In this document: in pieces, positions 47,114-55,920 of the stretch | How positions within the stretch are numbered: position 1 is the stretch's first letter | Layout: every line of letters begins with the position of its first letter | DNA from: Alphaproteobacteria bacterium | Lineage (GTDB): Bacteria > Pseudomonadota > Alphaproteobacteria > Sphingomonadales > Kordiimonadaceae | Direction of reading: 5' to 3' | Length of the DNA stretch: 64,000 nucleotides | Assembly: GCA_006226495.1 (NCBI GenBank) | Contig: SBGU01000016.1 | Location: 62,001 to 126,000, forward strand | Program-made: the position numbers and the translations under genes | Notes under the pieces: generated by a model | What the model was told of the DNA's origin: nothing | Databases searched by the model: none | Seen by the model: the letters and a program-made list of their open reading frames with translations, nothing else

Positions 47114-47869
47114 TCAGGGCTTCTCGACCGCCAGTTCGCGTTCGGTGGCCTGGGTCACGCCATATCCGGTGTCCTGCCCGATGGTCAGCCGTACCTGCCC
47201 CTGCCCCATGTTGATGATCGGCAGAGTGCGCACAACCTGGGCCCGGCGGGCATTCAACAGCGCCTGCGTGACCGTGCTGGCGCGCGCCAGCTTCATCAGG
47301 TTCAGCCGCGTCGGGAACATGAGCGGCGTGCGGTCTGCTTCCCAGTCCGCCAGCAGCCTGCGCGGGCTGACCCAGCGCAGGGACACGGCTTCCGAACCGT
47401 CATGACGGGCGATCTGCCCCCGGTGGGCGGCCAGGTAAAAATAGGTATCGAACCGGCGCGGCATCGGCTCCGGTGTCACCCAGTGCGCGAACGGCACAAG
47501 CGATGCCGTATCCAACAGCCCGCCGGCCATTTCCATAACCCGCCGGAACGGCAGGCGCGATGACAGGCGCAGGTCGGGGATCGGCTGGTCAGTATGCAGC
47601 ACCCCGGCTTCTTCATAGAGTTCACGCAGGGCGGCAACCCGGAAGGCCAGGTCGCGGGTTACGCCGGCCCCCGTCGTCCGCCCCTGCCAGCGCCAGTGCC
47701 CGGTGTCCTGCCTGTCGACCTTGCCCCCCGGAAAGACAAAAGCACCCGGGGCAAATTTCATGGTCCTTGCCCGTTCTGTCATCAACACCTCAAGGCCCGA
47801 GCGTCCATCCCGGATCAGGATGATCGACGATGCGGGTTTCGGAGTTGCGACACGCGGGGGCTGGTTCAT
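47114..47869 (-). CDS. Nudix hydrolase with split Nudix box (NUDT19-like)
   Basis: 251 residues from ATG 47869, 4 bp after the dnaE stop. The Nudix helix [13 protein letters not shown] is intact but is separated from the glycine part [12 protein letters not shown] by about 25 residues instead of a few, an arrangement known in NUDT19/RP2-type CoA diphosphatases. N-terminal strands [20 protein letters not shown] fit the fold. Likely hydrolyses a nucleoside diphosphate linked compound, perhaps CoA derivatives; substrate is inference. Follows dnaE on the same strand. Confidence 0.87.
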   Translation of the reverse strand: MNQPPRVATPKPASSIILIRDGRSGLEVLMTERARTMKFAPGAFVFPGGKVDRQDTGHWRWQGRTTGAGVTRDLAFRVAALRELYEEAGVLHTDQPIPDLRLSSRLPFRRVMEMAGGLLDTASLVPFAHWVTPEPMPRRFDTYFYLAAHRGQIARHDGSEAVSLRWVSPRRLLADWEADRTPLMFPTRLNLMKLARASTVTQALLNARRAQVVRTLPIINMGQGQVRLTIGQDTGYGVTQATERELAVEKP

Positions 47870-47873
47870 GGTC

Positions 47874-50800
47874 CTAGACTTCCTCGACCGACAACACACC
47901 CATTTCGGCGGCGATGGCCTGCTTCAGTTCGGGTGTCACCTTGTAGCGTCCCTGCAGCCGGAACTCGGCATAGCGTTTGTTTTCCGCCACCGGCAGGCGC
48001 ACGGTGATGCGCCCCTTGCCGCCGGCCTTGCGGTCCAGGCTCGCCTTGATTGCAAGGAAGGCCTTGCCGTCCTCGATTTCAACAAACAGGCCCTTGGAGG
48101 ACTGTGATGCCACGGTTTCGAGCGATTCAATCGAGCGGCATGACAGGCCGACCGTATCGTCCTCGTCGCGTTTGCGTACCTGCACGGAAACCACGACAGG
48201 CGCGCCCTCCTCGACAAGCGCCCGCACACGTTCGAGATCGTCCTCGAAGGCCATGATCTCGAAGGCATCCGAGCGGTCGGACAGGGTCAGGCGACCAAAC
48301 TTGCTGCCGCGTTTGGTATTGCCCTCGCGGTAACCGGCGATGGCACCAGCCATGCGGATGGTCTGGCCAACAAGGCCGCCATCGGTATAGACCTCGCGCG
48401 CCGGCACGATACGCTCGCGCTCCAGCACCGTCTCGTAGGCATCCAGCGGGTGGGCGGAAATATAGAAGCCGACGGCCTTTTTCTCTTCCTCAAGCTTTTC
48501 GGTGTCGGTCCAGTTCCTGACCACAGGCAAGGTCGGGCGTTCCACCGTTTTTGCCATCTCGCCGCCAAACAGGTTCACCTGGTCGCTTTCGCGCTCGCGC
48601 GCTTCCATTTGTGCGGTGCGCATGATCAGGTCGGCGGCGGCAAAAGCCTGCGCCCGGTCCGGCACCAGGCAATCGAAGGCACCGGCAGCCGCCAGGCGTT
48701 CGATCTGGCGCTTGTTCAACAGCTTCGGATCAACCCGTTCAGCAAAGTCGAACAAGTCCTTGAACGGACCATTTTTTTTGCGTTCATCAACGATGGCTTC
48801 CATGGCCTTTTCGCCGACCCCCTTGATAGCACCAAGGGCATAGCGCACACCGAGATTATGGCGTGGATCATCTTCGTCACAGTAGGGCTCGGGCAATTTC
48901 TGGACCGTGAACGGCACTTCCGAACTGTTGATGTCCGGCAAGAGGAGCGGGATTTCGCTCCGCTGCAGTTCCTGTTTGAACGCTGCCAGTTTGTCGGTGT
49001 TGCCCATGTCGAGCGTCATGATCGCAGCCATGAATTCAACCGGATAGTTCGCCTTCAGGTACGCCGTGTGATAGGCCACAAGCGCATAGGCTGCGGCGTG
49101 CGACTTGTTGAAGCCATAGGACGCAAACTTGGTCACCAGATCGAAGATATAGCTGGCTTTTTCCGCATCAATGCCACGTTCGACCGCGCCGTCGCAGAAA
49201 CGACCGCGCTGCTTGTCCATCTCTTCCTTGATTTTCTTGCCCATGGCGCGCCTGAGCAAATCTGCCTCGCCCAGGCTGTAGCCGGACATGACCTGCGCAA
49301 TCTGCATCACCTGTTCCTGATAGATGATCACGCCGTAGGTTTCGCCCAGGATTTCCTCAAGGATCGGGTGCGGATATTCGACCGGCTCGCGGCCGTGCTT
49401 GCGGTGTACATAGGTGGGGATATTGTCCATTGGGCCCGGTCGGTAAAGCGCCACGATAGCGATGATATCCTCGAATTTGTCAGGCCTCAGGCCCTTGAGC
49501 ACCGAACGCATGCCCGTGCTCTCGAGCTGGAACACACCAGCCGTGTCGCCGGCGGTCAGCAGCTTGTAGCTGGGCGCGTCATCCAGCGGCACGGCCGCGA
49601 GGTCGATCTCGATACCGCGTTCCTTGATATAGGCCACGGCACGGTCTAGCACGGTCAGGGTCTTCAGGCCCAGGAAGTCAAACTTCACAAGGCCCGCCAG
49701 TTCCACCCATTTCATGTTGAACTGAGTCACCGGCATGTCGGATTTCGGATCTCGGTACAGCGGCACCAACTGGTCAAGCGGACGGTCGCCGATCACCACC
49801 CCCGCCGCGTGGGTGGACGAATGCGCGTAAAAGCCTTCAAGCTTCAGGGCATGTTCCATCACCCGGCGCGTCAGTTCGTCGGAATCGATCTCGCGCTGCA
49901 GCCGCGGTTCCGCATCGATGGCTTCCTTGAGTGTCATGGCACTGCCGGGATCGTTCGGGATCATTTTCGACAGCCGGTCGGTCACCGGGTGTGGCTGCTG
50001 CATCACCCGGCCACAGGCCTTCACCACCGCACGCGCCTGCAGCTTACCGAAGGTAATGATCTGCGCCACACGGTCGTAGCCGTACTTGTCCTGCACATAA
50101 CGGATAACCCGGTCGCGTTTGTCCTGGCAGAAATCGACGTCAAAGTCGGGCATGGAAACCCGTTCGGGGTTCAGGAAACGTTCGAACAGCAGCGAGAAAC
50201 GAAGCGGGTCCAGGTCCGTGATCTTCAGGACCCAGGCCACAACCGACCCCGCGCCCGAGCCCCGGCCCGGCCCCACCGGGATATCGTGGTTCTTGGCCCA
50301 CTGGATGAAGTCGGCAACGATCAGGAAGTAACCGGGGAAGCCCATCTGGTTGATGATGCCCAGCTCATATTCCAGCCGGTCCCAATATTCCTGTTGCCAC
50401 TCCTGGTCGCGACCGGCGGCCAACTTTTCCTCGCGGGCCTTGAAATCGAGCCGTTCGCGCAGACCTTCCTCCGACATCTTGCGCAGCATGTCGGCTTCCG
50501 ACACGTCCTGGCCCTGGGTGAAGTTCGGCAACAGGGGTGCAATCTTGTCCACTTTCGTGACACAGCGACGCGCGATATTTACCGTATTTTCAATTGCTTC
50601 CGGAAGGTCCTTAAACAACTCAATCATCTCGTCGGCGCTTTTGAACCGGTATTCCTTGTTCAATTTCCGCCGGTCGGTGACCGCGACATAGGTGCTTTCC
50701 GCCATACAGAGAAGCGCATCGTGGGCCGCGTACATGTCGGGCCCGACAAAGAAGGGACGGTTAGTCGCAACAATCGGCAGATTGTGTTTGTAGGCCAGGT

Positions 50801-51383
50801 CGAGGAAACCCTCCTCCGTCGCGTTTTCCTTGGCTTCGCCGTGACGGCTGAGTTCGATATAAAGCCGGTCGCCAAACAGGGCCTGCAGTCTGAGAAGGCA
50901 GGCTTCGGCGTTTTCGTCCTGCCCGGCCTGCAACAGGCGCCCCACAGGGCCGTCCGGACCACCGGTCAGGCAGATGATGCCGTCCGACAGGCCCTCGAAT
51001 GCTTCGAACGGCAATTGCACACCGTCATGCGCGTCACTTTCAAGGTGGGCCTTCGAGACCAGCTTCATCAGGTTGGCGTAGCCGTCAGCCGTCTGCGCCA
51101 GAAGCACCAGCTCGTCCGGCTCCACGACCTTGCGCGCGCGACCGGTTTCTTCCACATACGGGTTTTTCACATGCAGGGTGACACCGACAATCGGCTGCAG
51201 GCCAGCGTCGGTGGCATAGCTTGAGAATTCGAGCGCCGCGAACATATTGTCCGTGTCGGTCATGGCAACCGCCGGCATCTTGTGGCCCACACACTGTTTC
51301 ACCAGGTCCTTCACATGGATGGCGCCTTCGGACAGCGAATAGGCGGTATGGACACGCAGATGCACAAAGCCGGCATGGCTCAT
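47874..51383 (-). CDS. dnaE: DNA polymerase III subunit alpha
   Basis: 1169 residues, full-length replicative polymerase. N-terminal PHP domain (GFVHLRVHTAYSLSEGAIHV, AMTDTDNMFAALEF), the polymerase palm with PVGPGRGSGAGSVVAW near residue 370 and the catalytic aspartates in MPDFDVDFCQDKRDRVI near 410, the thumb/fingers, a helix-hairpin-helix region (ALGAIKGVGEKAMEAIVDER near 850) and a C-terminal OB fold. It is the DnaE1 type, not the ImuB-associated DnaE2. Gap of 139 bp to lolD upstream. Confidence 0.98.
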   Translation of the reverse strand: MSHAGFVHLRVHTAYSLSEGAIHVKDLVKQCVGHKMPAVAMTDTDNMFAALEFSSYATDAGLQPIVGVTLHVKNPYVEETGRARKVVEPDELVLLAQTADGYANLMKLVSKAHLESDAHDGVQLPFEAFEGLSDGIICLTGGPDGPVGRLLQAGQDENAEACLLRLQALFGDRLYIELSRHGEAKENATEEGFLDLAYKHNLPIVATNRPFFVGPDMYAAHDALLCMAESTYVAVTDRRKLNKEYRFKSADEMIELFKDLPEAIENTVNIARRCVTKVDKIAPLLPNFTQGQDVSEADMLRKMSEEGLRERLDFKAREEKLAAGRDQEWQQEYWDRLEYELGIINQMGFPGYFLIVADFIQWAKNHDIPVGPGRGSGAGSVVAWVLKITDLDPLRFSLLFERFLNPERVSMPDFDVDFCQDKRDRVIRYVQDKYGYDRVAQIITFGKLQARAVVKACGRVMQQPHPVTDRLSKMIPNDPGSAMTLKEAIDAEPRLQREIDSDELTRRVMEHALKLEGFYAHSSTHAAGVVIGDRPLDQLVPLYRDPKSDMPVTQFNMKWVELAGLVKFDFLGLKTLTVLDRAVAYIKERGIEIDLAAVPLDDAPSYKLLTAGDTAGVFQLESTGMRSVLKGLRPDKFEDIIAIVALYRPGPMDNIPTYVHRKHGREPVEYPHPILEEILGETYGVIIYQEQVMQIAQVMSGYSLGEADLLRRAMGKKIKEEMDKQRGRFCDGAVERGIDAEKASYIFDLVTKFASYGFNKSHAAAYALVAYHTAYLKANYPVEFMAAIMTLDMGNTDKLAAFKQELQRSEIPLLLPDINSSEVPFTVQKLPEPYCDEDDPRHNLGVRYALGAIKGVGEKAMEAIVDERKKNGPFKDLFDFAERVDPKLLNKRQIERLAAAGAFDCLVPDRAQAFAAADLIMRTAQMEARERESDQVNLFGGEMAKTVERPTLPVVRNWTDTEKLEEEKKAVGFYISAHPLDAYETVLERERIVPAREVYTDGGLVGQTIRMAGAIAGYREGNTKRGSKFGRLTLSDRSDAFEIMAFEDDLERVRALVEEGAPVVVSVQVRKRDEDDTVGLSCRSIESLETVASQSSKGLFVEIEDGKAFLAIKASLDRKAGGKGRITVRLPVAENKRYAEFRLQGRYKVTPELKQAIAAEMGVLSVEEV

Positions 51384-51522
51384 GACAGAATCACTCCAGT
51401 AACGTCAGTATGGCCGGGACGCCGGAAAAGGCAGAAAAGCTTGCGCCAAAGCGTTGGCACAGCGTCCCTCCCCCATCCGGCGATGCGGATTTGAAATAGC
51501 CTAGCGCGGCCTTGGGCGTCAC

Positions 51523-52200
51523 TCAAGCGTCGCGCAACAGGCCTTCGCGCAGATGCAACTGCCGATCGGCCTGTGCGGCCAGGCTGCGGTCGTGGGTGGC
51601 GATCACCGCGGCAAGGCCACGTTCCCGCACAAGGCGCACGAACAGTTCAAACACCCGCGCTGCGGTATCTTCGTCAAGATTGCCCGTCGGTTCGTCCGCC
51701 AGCAGCAATACCGGCCCACCAGAGACGGCCCGGGCAATGGCAACCCGCTGTTGTTCGCCACCCGAAAGCTGTGAGGGCGCATGGTCCAGCCTGTCGGCGA
51801 GGCCCATATATCCAAGGATATCCTTCGCTTCGGTGGCAGCCGTCTTTTCGCTGAGACCCTTGATACGCAGTGCGATCTGCACATTTTCGAGCGCCGTGAA
51901 ATCCGGCAGCAGGTGATGGAACTGGTAGACAAACCCGAGCTTCTGTTGCCTCAGCCGTGTGCGACCGTCGTCGCGCATGGTCGATGCATCTTCACCGCCG
52001 ATGGTGATGGTGCCGCTGGTAGCGCGGTCCAGAAGGCCGGCAATCTGCAACAGGGTCGACTTGCCCGAGCCCGAGGCACCGACAAGCGCCACCAGTTCGC
52101 CCGACCGCACATCCAGGTCGATACCACGCAGCACTTCGAGGCTTTTGTGCCCCTGAACATATTCTTTCCGGATTGCCCGAAGGGCCAATGCAAGGTCCAT
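51523..52200 (-). CDS. lolD: Lipoprotein-releasing ABC transporter ATPase LolD
   Basis: 225 residues from ATG 52200, with AGGAG overlapping the lolC stop. ATPase that powers release of outer-membrane lipoproteins. Walker A GASGSGKST, Q-loop region LGFVYQFHHLLPDFTA (the QFHHLLPDF sequence is characteristic of LolD), signature LSGGEQQR, Walker B VLLLADEPTGNLDE and switch HDRSLA are present. An upstream in-frame extension is not used. Confidence 0.97.
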   Translation of the reverse strand: MDLALALRAIRKEYVQGHKSLEVLRGIDLDVRSGELVALVGASGSGKSTLLQIAGLLDRATSGTITIGGEDASTMRDDGRTRLRQQKLGFVYQFHHLLPDFTALENVQIALRIKGLSEKTAATEAKDILGYMGLADRLDHAPSQLSGGEQQRVAIARAVSGGPVLLLADEPTGNLDEDTAARVFELFVRLVRERGLAAVIATHDRSLAAQADRQLHLREGLLRDA

Positions 52201-52210
52201 CGTGCCTCTC

Positions 52211-53458
52211 CTATTCGTATCGCAGGATTTCGACAGGATCGAGCTTGGCCGCCCGCCGCGCCGGCACAACGGCCGCCAGGAACGACAGTACAACCGCAAT
52301 CCCTATGGTCAGCCCGGCCTCGAACCAGTCCACTTGCGCCTTGATCGTGGTAATGAAGCGCACCGCCGGGTCCCAGGCATCGAAACCGAACAGATATTCG
52401 ATCCCGTCCTTGATGCTTTCAATGTTCGTGACCACAAGGGCCGCCAGCAAGCAGCCGACCAATATGCCCATCAGGCCAACCGTCAGGCCAACAGTCACAA
52501 AAATGCGCCGGATCGAAGCTTCTGTCGCACCCACCGTGCGCAGGATCGCGATATCTGGCGACTTGTCCTTCACCAGCATGAAAAGGCTGGAGGAGATATT
52601 GAATACCGCAACAACAATAATCAGACCCACCACCAGGAACATGACCACCCGTTCCGTCTGCAGCGCCCCCACAAGGGCAGTGTTGAAGCTGCGCCAACTG
52701 CGAACATAGCCCTGATTGCCCACAATCTCGGAGATCGCGGGGCCGACCCTGTCGACATCGTCCGGGTTCGGCAGGAATACCTCGATATCGGACACGGTGT
52801 CGCCCATGCGGAAGAAACGCTGGGCTTCTTCCATCGGCATGCCGATGAAAATCTCGTCAAACTGATAGATGCCGATTTCGACCACGGCCACAACGGGGTA
52901 GGACAGATACCTGAGGGTCGACCCAAAGGGCGTCGGGATCGACTGGGGGCTGACAATCGTGATGTCGTCACCAACCGTGACACCAAGGTTCTTGGCAAGC
53001 TGTTCGCCCAGGACCACGCCACCCAGCTTCGGGGCATCCGACAGTGTGCCGGCTTTCACGTCCGCGACATTCAGCTTGGCTGGATCGAAAAACTCGTCTG
53101 GCAGGCCGCGGACAATACCGCCCACGGCTTCGCCACCATGCGTGGCCATCACCTGATTCTGGGTGAAGGGCATGACCTTCACCACACCGTCGGTCTTGCG
53201 GAACCGGTCCACCAGCGACTGGTAATTCTCGATCTTGCCGCCATAGCCGCCCACCAGCACATGGCCATGGTAACTGAGGATCTTGTCCATCAGTTCGGCC
53301 CTGAAGCCGTTCATGACCGCCATGACAATGATCAGCGCGGCAACACCAAGTGCGATGGCGGTAACGGACAGGAAAGCGGTGACGGAGATATAGAGGTCGC
53401 GGTTGCGTGCCAAGAGGTAGCGTTTGGCCACCGCCCATTCATATCCCCGTGCTATCAC
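52211..53458 (-). CDS. lolC: Lipoprotein-releasing ABC transporter permease LolC/LolE
   Basis: 415 residues from GTG 53458. Inner-membrane permease with the N-terminal helix and MacB-type large periplasmic domain (residues 45-265), then three C-terminal helices; opening motif EWAVAKRYLLARNRDLYISV and ALIIVMAVMNGFRAEL are typical of LolC/E. Alphaproteobacteria usually have a single permease working as homodimer (LolF-like), and only one is present here. 16 bp after proS. Confidence 0.95.
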   Translation of the reverse strand: MIARGYEWAVAKRYLLARNRDLYISVTAFLSVTAIALGVAALIIVMAVMNGFRAELMDKILSYHGHVLVGGYGGKIENYQSLVDRFRKTDGVVKVMPFTQNQVMATHGGEAVGGIVRGLPDEFFDPAKLNVADVKAGTLSDAPKLGGVVLGEQLAKNLGVTVGDDITIVSPQSIPTPFGSTLRYLSYPVVAVVEIGIYQFDEIFIGMPMEEAQRFFRMGDTVSDIEVFLPNPDDVDRVGPAISEIVGNQGYVRSWRSFNTALVGALQTERVVMFLVVGLIIVVAVFNISSSLFMLVKDKSPDIAILRTVGATEASIRRIFVTVGLTVGLMGILVGCLLAALVVTNIESIKDGIEYLFGFDAWDPAVRFITTIKAQVDWFEAGLTIGIAVVLSFLAAVVPARRAAKLDPVEILRYE

Positions 53459-53474
53459 CAGTTCGTTCCTTCAA

Positions 53475-54788
53475 TCAGGCCGACAGTTTCCGGATCGCAT
53501 CCGCCGCCGGCAGTTCGTCACGGTCGCCCGTGGCCCTGTTCTTCAGTTCAATAACGCCTTTTTCAAGGCCACGCGGACCAACCGCAATCTGCCAGGGCAG
53601 ACCGATCAGGTCCATGTTGGCGAACTTTGCACCGGCGCGCTCATCGCGGTCGTCATACAGGACCTCGATGCCCGCAGCCTGCAACTCGGCATACAGCTTG
53701 TCGCAGGCGGCAGTACAGGCCTCGTCGCCGGCCCTGAGGTTGATCAGGCCAACCTTGAACGGGGCCACGCTCTCGGGCCAGATGATGCCATTCTCGTCGT
53801 GGCTGGCTTCGATGATGCCGCCCACAAGGCGCGACACGCCAATGCCGTAGGACCCCATCTGCACATTGACCGTTTCGCCTTCCGGCCCTTGCACGGTTGC
53901 GTTCATCGGCTTCGAATATTTGTCGCCGAAATAGAAGATGTGGCCAACCTCGATGCCGCGACCGGTGACCAGGTCTTCTGCGGCAACCGGGCAGTTGGCG
54001 GCATCATGCATTTCTTCCGTGGCGGCATAGATGCCGGTCCAGCGGTCGACGATGGGCTGCAGGTCCGCGCCATAGTCGGCGTCGTCCGCCAGCGGGTCGA
54101 TGGCATCGAAATCCTTGTGGAAAAAGACTTCGCTCTCGCCGGTGTCGGCCAGGATGATGAATTCGTGGCTCAGGTCGCCGCCGATGGGGCCGGTATCTGC
54201 ACGCATCGGGATTGCCTTCAGGCCCAGACGCGCGAACGTGCGCAGATAGGCGACAAACATGGCATTATAAGACTTTACGGCGCCTTCAGGCGTCAGGTCG
54301 AAACTGTAGGCGTCCTTCATCAGGAATTCACGGCCTCGCATCACGCCAAAGCGCGGGCGGATCTCGTCCCGGAACTTCCACTGGATATGGTACAGGTTCT
54401 TCGGCAGGTCGCGGTAGGAACGCACCTCACGGCGGAAAATGTCGGTGATCATTTCCTCGTTGGTGGGACCATAGAGCATGTTGCGGCCGTGGCGGTCCTC
54501 AATGCGCAGCATTTCCTTGCCGTAATCGTCGTACCGGCCGCTTTCGACCCACAGGTCGGCGGACTGGATGGTCGGCATCAGCACTTCCTGCGCGCCGGCG
54601 CGGTCCTGTTCCTCACGCACGATCTGCTCGATCTTGCGCAGGACCCTGAGGCCCAGCGGCAGCCAGCTATAGATACCGGCAGCGCCCTGACGAATCATGC
54701 CCGCGCGCAGCATCAACCGGTGCGACGCAATCTGGGCTTCGGAGGGGGTTTCCTTGAGCGTGGGCAGGAAATAGCGGCTTAGACGCAT
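53475..54788 (-). CDS. proS: Prolyl-tRNA synthetase (short alphaproteobacterial type)
   Basis: 437 residues, class II synthetase without the INS editing domain and so about 130 residues shorter than the E. coli enzyme, as usual in alphaproteobacteria. Motif 1 region [20 protein letters not shown], motif 2 [20 protein letters not shown] and motif 3 [20 protein letters not shown] are visible, followed by the anticodon-binding domain. Co-oriented with lolCD. Confidence 0.97.
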   Translation of the reverse strand: MRLSRYFLPTLKETPSEAQIASHRLMLRAGMIRQGAAGIYSWLPLGLRVLRKIEQIVREEQDRAGAQEVLMPTIQSADLWVESGRYDDYGKEMLRIEDRHGRNMLYGPTNEEMITDIFRREVRSYRDLPKNLYHIQWKFRDEIRPRFGVMRGREFLMKDAYSFDLTPEGAVKSYNAMFVAYLRTFARLGLKAIPMRADTGPIGGDLSHEFIILADTGESEVFFHKDFDAIDPLADDADYGADLQPIVDRWTGIYAATEEMHDAANCPVAAEDLVTGRGIEVGHIFYFGDKYSKPMNATVQGPEGETVNVQMGSYGIGVSRLVGGIIEASHDENGIIWPESVAPFKVGLINLRAGDEACTAACDKLYAELQAAGIEVLYDDRDERAGAKFANMDLIGLPWQIAVGPRGLEKGVIELKNRATGDRDELPAADAIRKLSA

Positions 54789-55170
54789 GGCTCTGACTAT
54801 CTTTCACATATTCGCTGAAAACGGACTGTCGAACCCGTGGTTCGCACATGCGCCTCTTTTGCCGGTCGTGGCGTTTTTTGGCAACGGCTTTCTGTCCCGG
54901 CAGGGCTCAAAAGCGCAAGATTTGGTCGATTTTCACGCCACCACAACGGTCCCACATGCGAATATGTTGCAACTGAGCAACATCCGCCACAAACAAACAC
55001 AAGATATTGTATTTGACCCCACGTAGAGTGATGACATCCCCGCCAGCTTTCCATAGCTTCATCGGTGCGCGGAGCGAGTGGCTCACCAACGTGGCCCACG
55101 CTCAGGGAGGACACTAGCGCGACACAATCAGACGGGCGCTAAAAAAAATTGCCTGTTAAAATATAAAAGA
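54789..55170. other. Intergenic region upstream of proS
   Basis: About 380 bp with lower GC than its surroundings and no gene I can support. It should hold the proS-lolCD promoter. A minus-strand ORF ending at 54907 has a plausible-looking 51-codon core but no ribosome site. No tRNA-like clover leaf or T-loop was seen. Confidence 0.5.
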
Positions 55171-55205
55171 AAAGCAAGGCCACCGCGCCTTGCTTTTTCT
55201 TTTTT
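55169..55205. terminator. Bidirectional terminator after the nuo-DUF1467 operon
   Basis: 10-bp stem AAAGCAAGGC/GCCTTGCTTT (55171-55195), 6-nt loop, flanked by T-rich tracts on both strands (TTTTCTTTT on minus). 49 bp beyond the DUF1467 stop. Confidence 0.9.
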
Positions 55206-55244
55206 GGGCTTTCTCTTTTGTGTCCAGCCCCGGATATGGGGACA

Positions 55245-55499
55245 TCAGGCTTTCGGCGGCCGGAAGTTGATCAGGTCCGATGTCGCGAGGAAATAATAGC
55301 CCGCCGTCAGCACCAGCGCGATCAGGCTGGTCGCCAACACTTTCTTTTTCAGGTTCGGGTTTGATGGCGCACCGGGTTCGGTGCCTGCCGTCACGCCTTC
55401 GTCGCTTTCATGCTGCGAGCGCACACCGATCGGCAGCACCGCAAAGAATGTCATCCACCAGGCGATGACATAGACCAGAATCAAAGTTGGAATACCCAT
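55245..55499 (-). CDS. DUF1467 small membrane protein
   Basis: 84 residues with two membrane helices, PTLILVYVIAWWMTFFAVLP at 4-23 and VLATSLIALVLTAGYYFLA at about 54-72, and a short acidic loop containing GVRSQHESDEGV, the conserved core of DUF1467. Almost restricted to alphaproteobacteria, where it sits between mce and proS as here. Function unknown. 5 bp after mce. Confidence 0.93.
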   Translation of the reverse strand: MGIPTLILVYVIAWWMTFFAVLPIGVRSQHESDEGVTAGTEPGAPSNPNLKKKVLATSLIALVLTAGYYFLATSDLINFRPPKA

Positions 55500-55504
55500 C
55501 AGCG

Positions 55505-55909
55505 TTACACCTGTTCGATTTCTACCAATGTACCGGAAAAGTCCTTGGGATGCAGGAACAGCACCGGCTTGCCGTGCGCGCCGATTTTCGGTTCACCATC
55601 CCCCAGGATGCGGGCGCCCTGCTCCACAAGCTTGTCGCGGGCGGCCAGGATATCCTCCACTTCGTAACAGACATGGTGCATGCCGCCCGAGGCATTCTTT
55701 TCCAGGAACTTGGCGATCGGCGAATTGTCACCAAGGGGCAGCAGCAATTCGATCTTGGTATTCGGCAATTCGACAAACACCGTGGTGACACCATGGTCCG
55801 GCAGGTCGACCGGCGCGGACACCTTGGCACCCAGCGTATCGCGGTAGGTTGCAGCCGCGGCCTCAAGGTCCGGCACGGCGATGGCAACATGGTTCAGGCG
55901 TCCGATCAT
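55505..55909 (-). CDS. mce: Methylmalonyl-CoA epimerase
   Basis: 134 residues, glyoxalase/VOC fold. Interconverts R- and S-methylmalonyl-CoA in propionate breakdown. Metal ligands are in LNHVAIAVPDLEAAAATY (His near residue 6), FVELPNTKIELLLPLG, GGMHHVCYEVEDI (His near 82) and GTLVEIEQV (Glu near 131). The partner mutase and propionyl-CoA carboxylase are not in the window. Confidence 0.94.
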   Translation of the reverse strand: MIGRLNHVAIAVPDLEAAAATYRDTLGAKVSAPVDLPDHGVTTVFVELPNTKIELLLPLGDNSPIAKFLEKNASGGMHHVCYEVEDILAARDKLVEQGARILGDGEPKIGAHGKPVLFLHPKDFSGTLVEIEQV

Positions 55910-55920
55910 TCTACTGGCTC

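Noticed and set aside
54907-55089. Possible small gene (60 codons, minus strand) upstream of proS
   Set aside because: Starts at a TTG without a ribosome site, resembles no family known to me, and overlaps where the proS promoter must lie.
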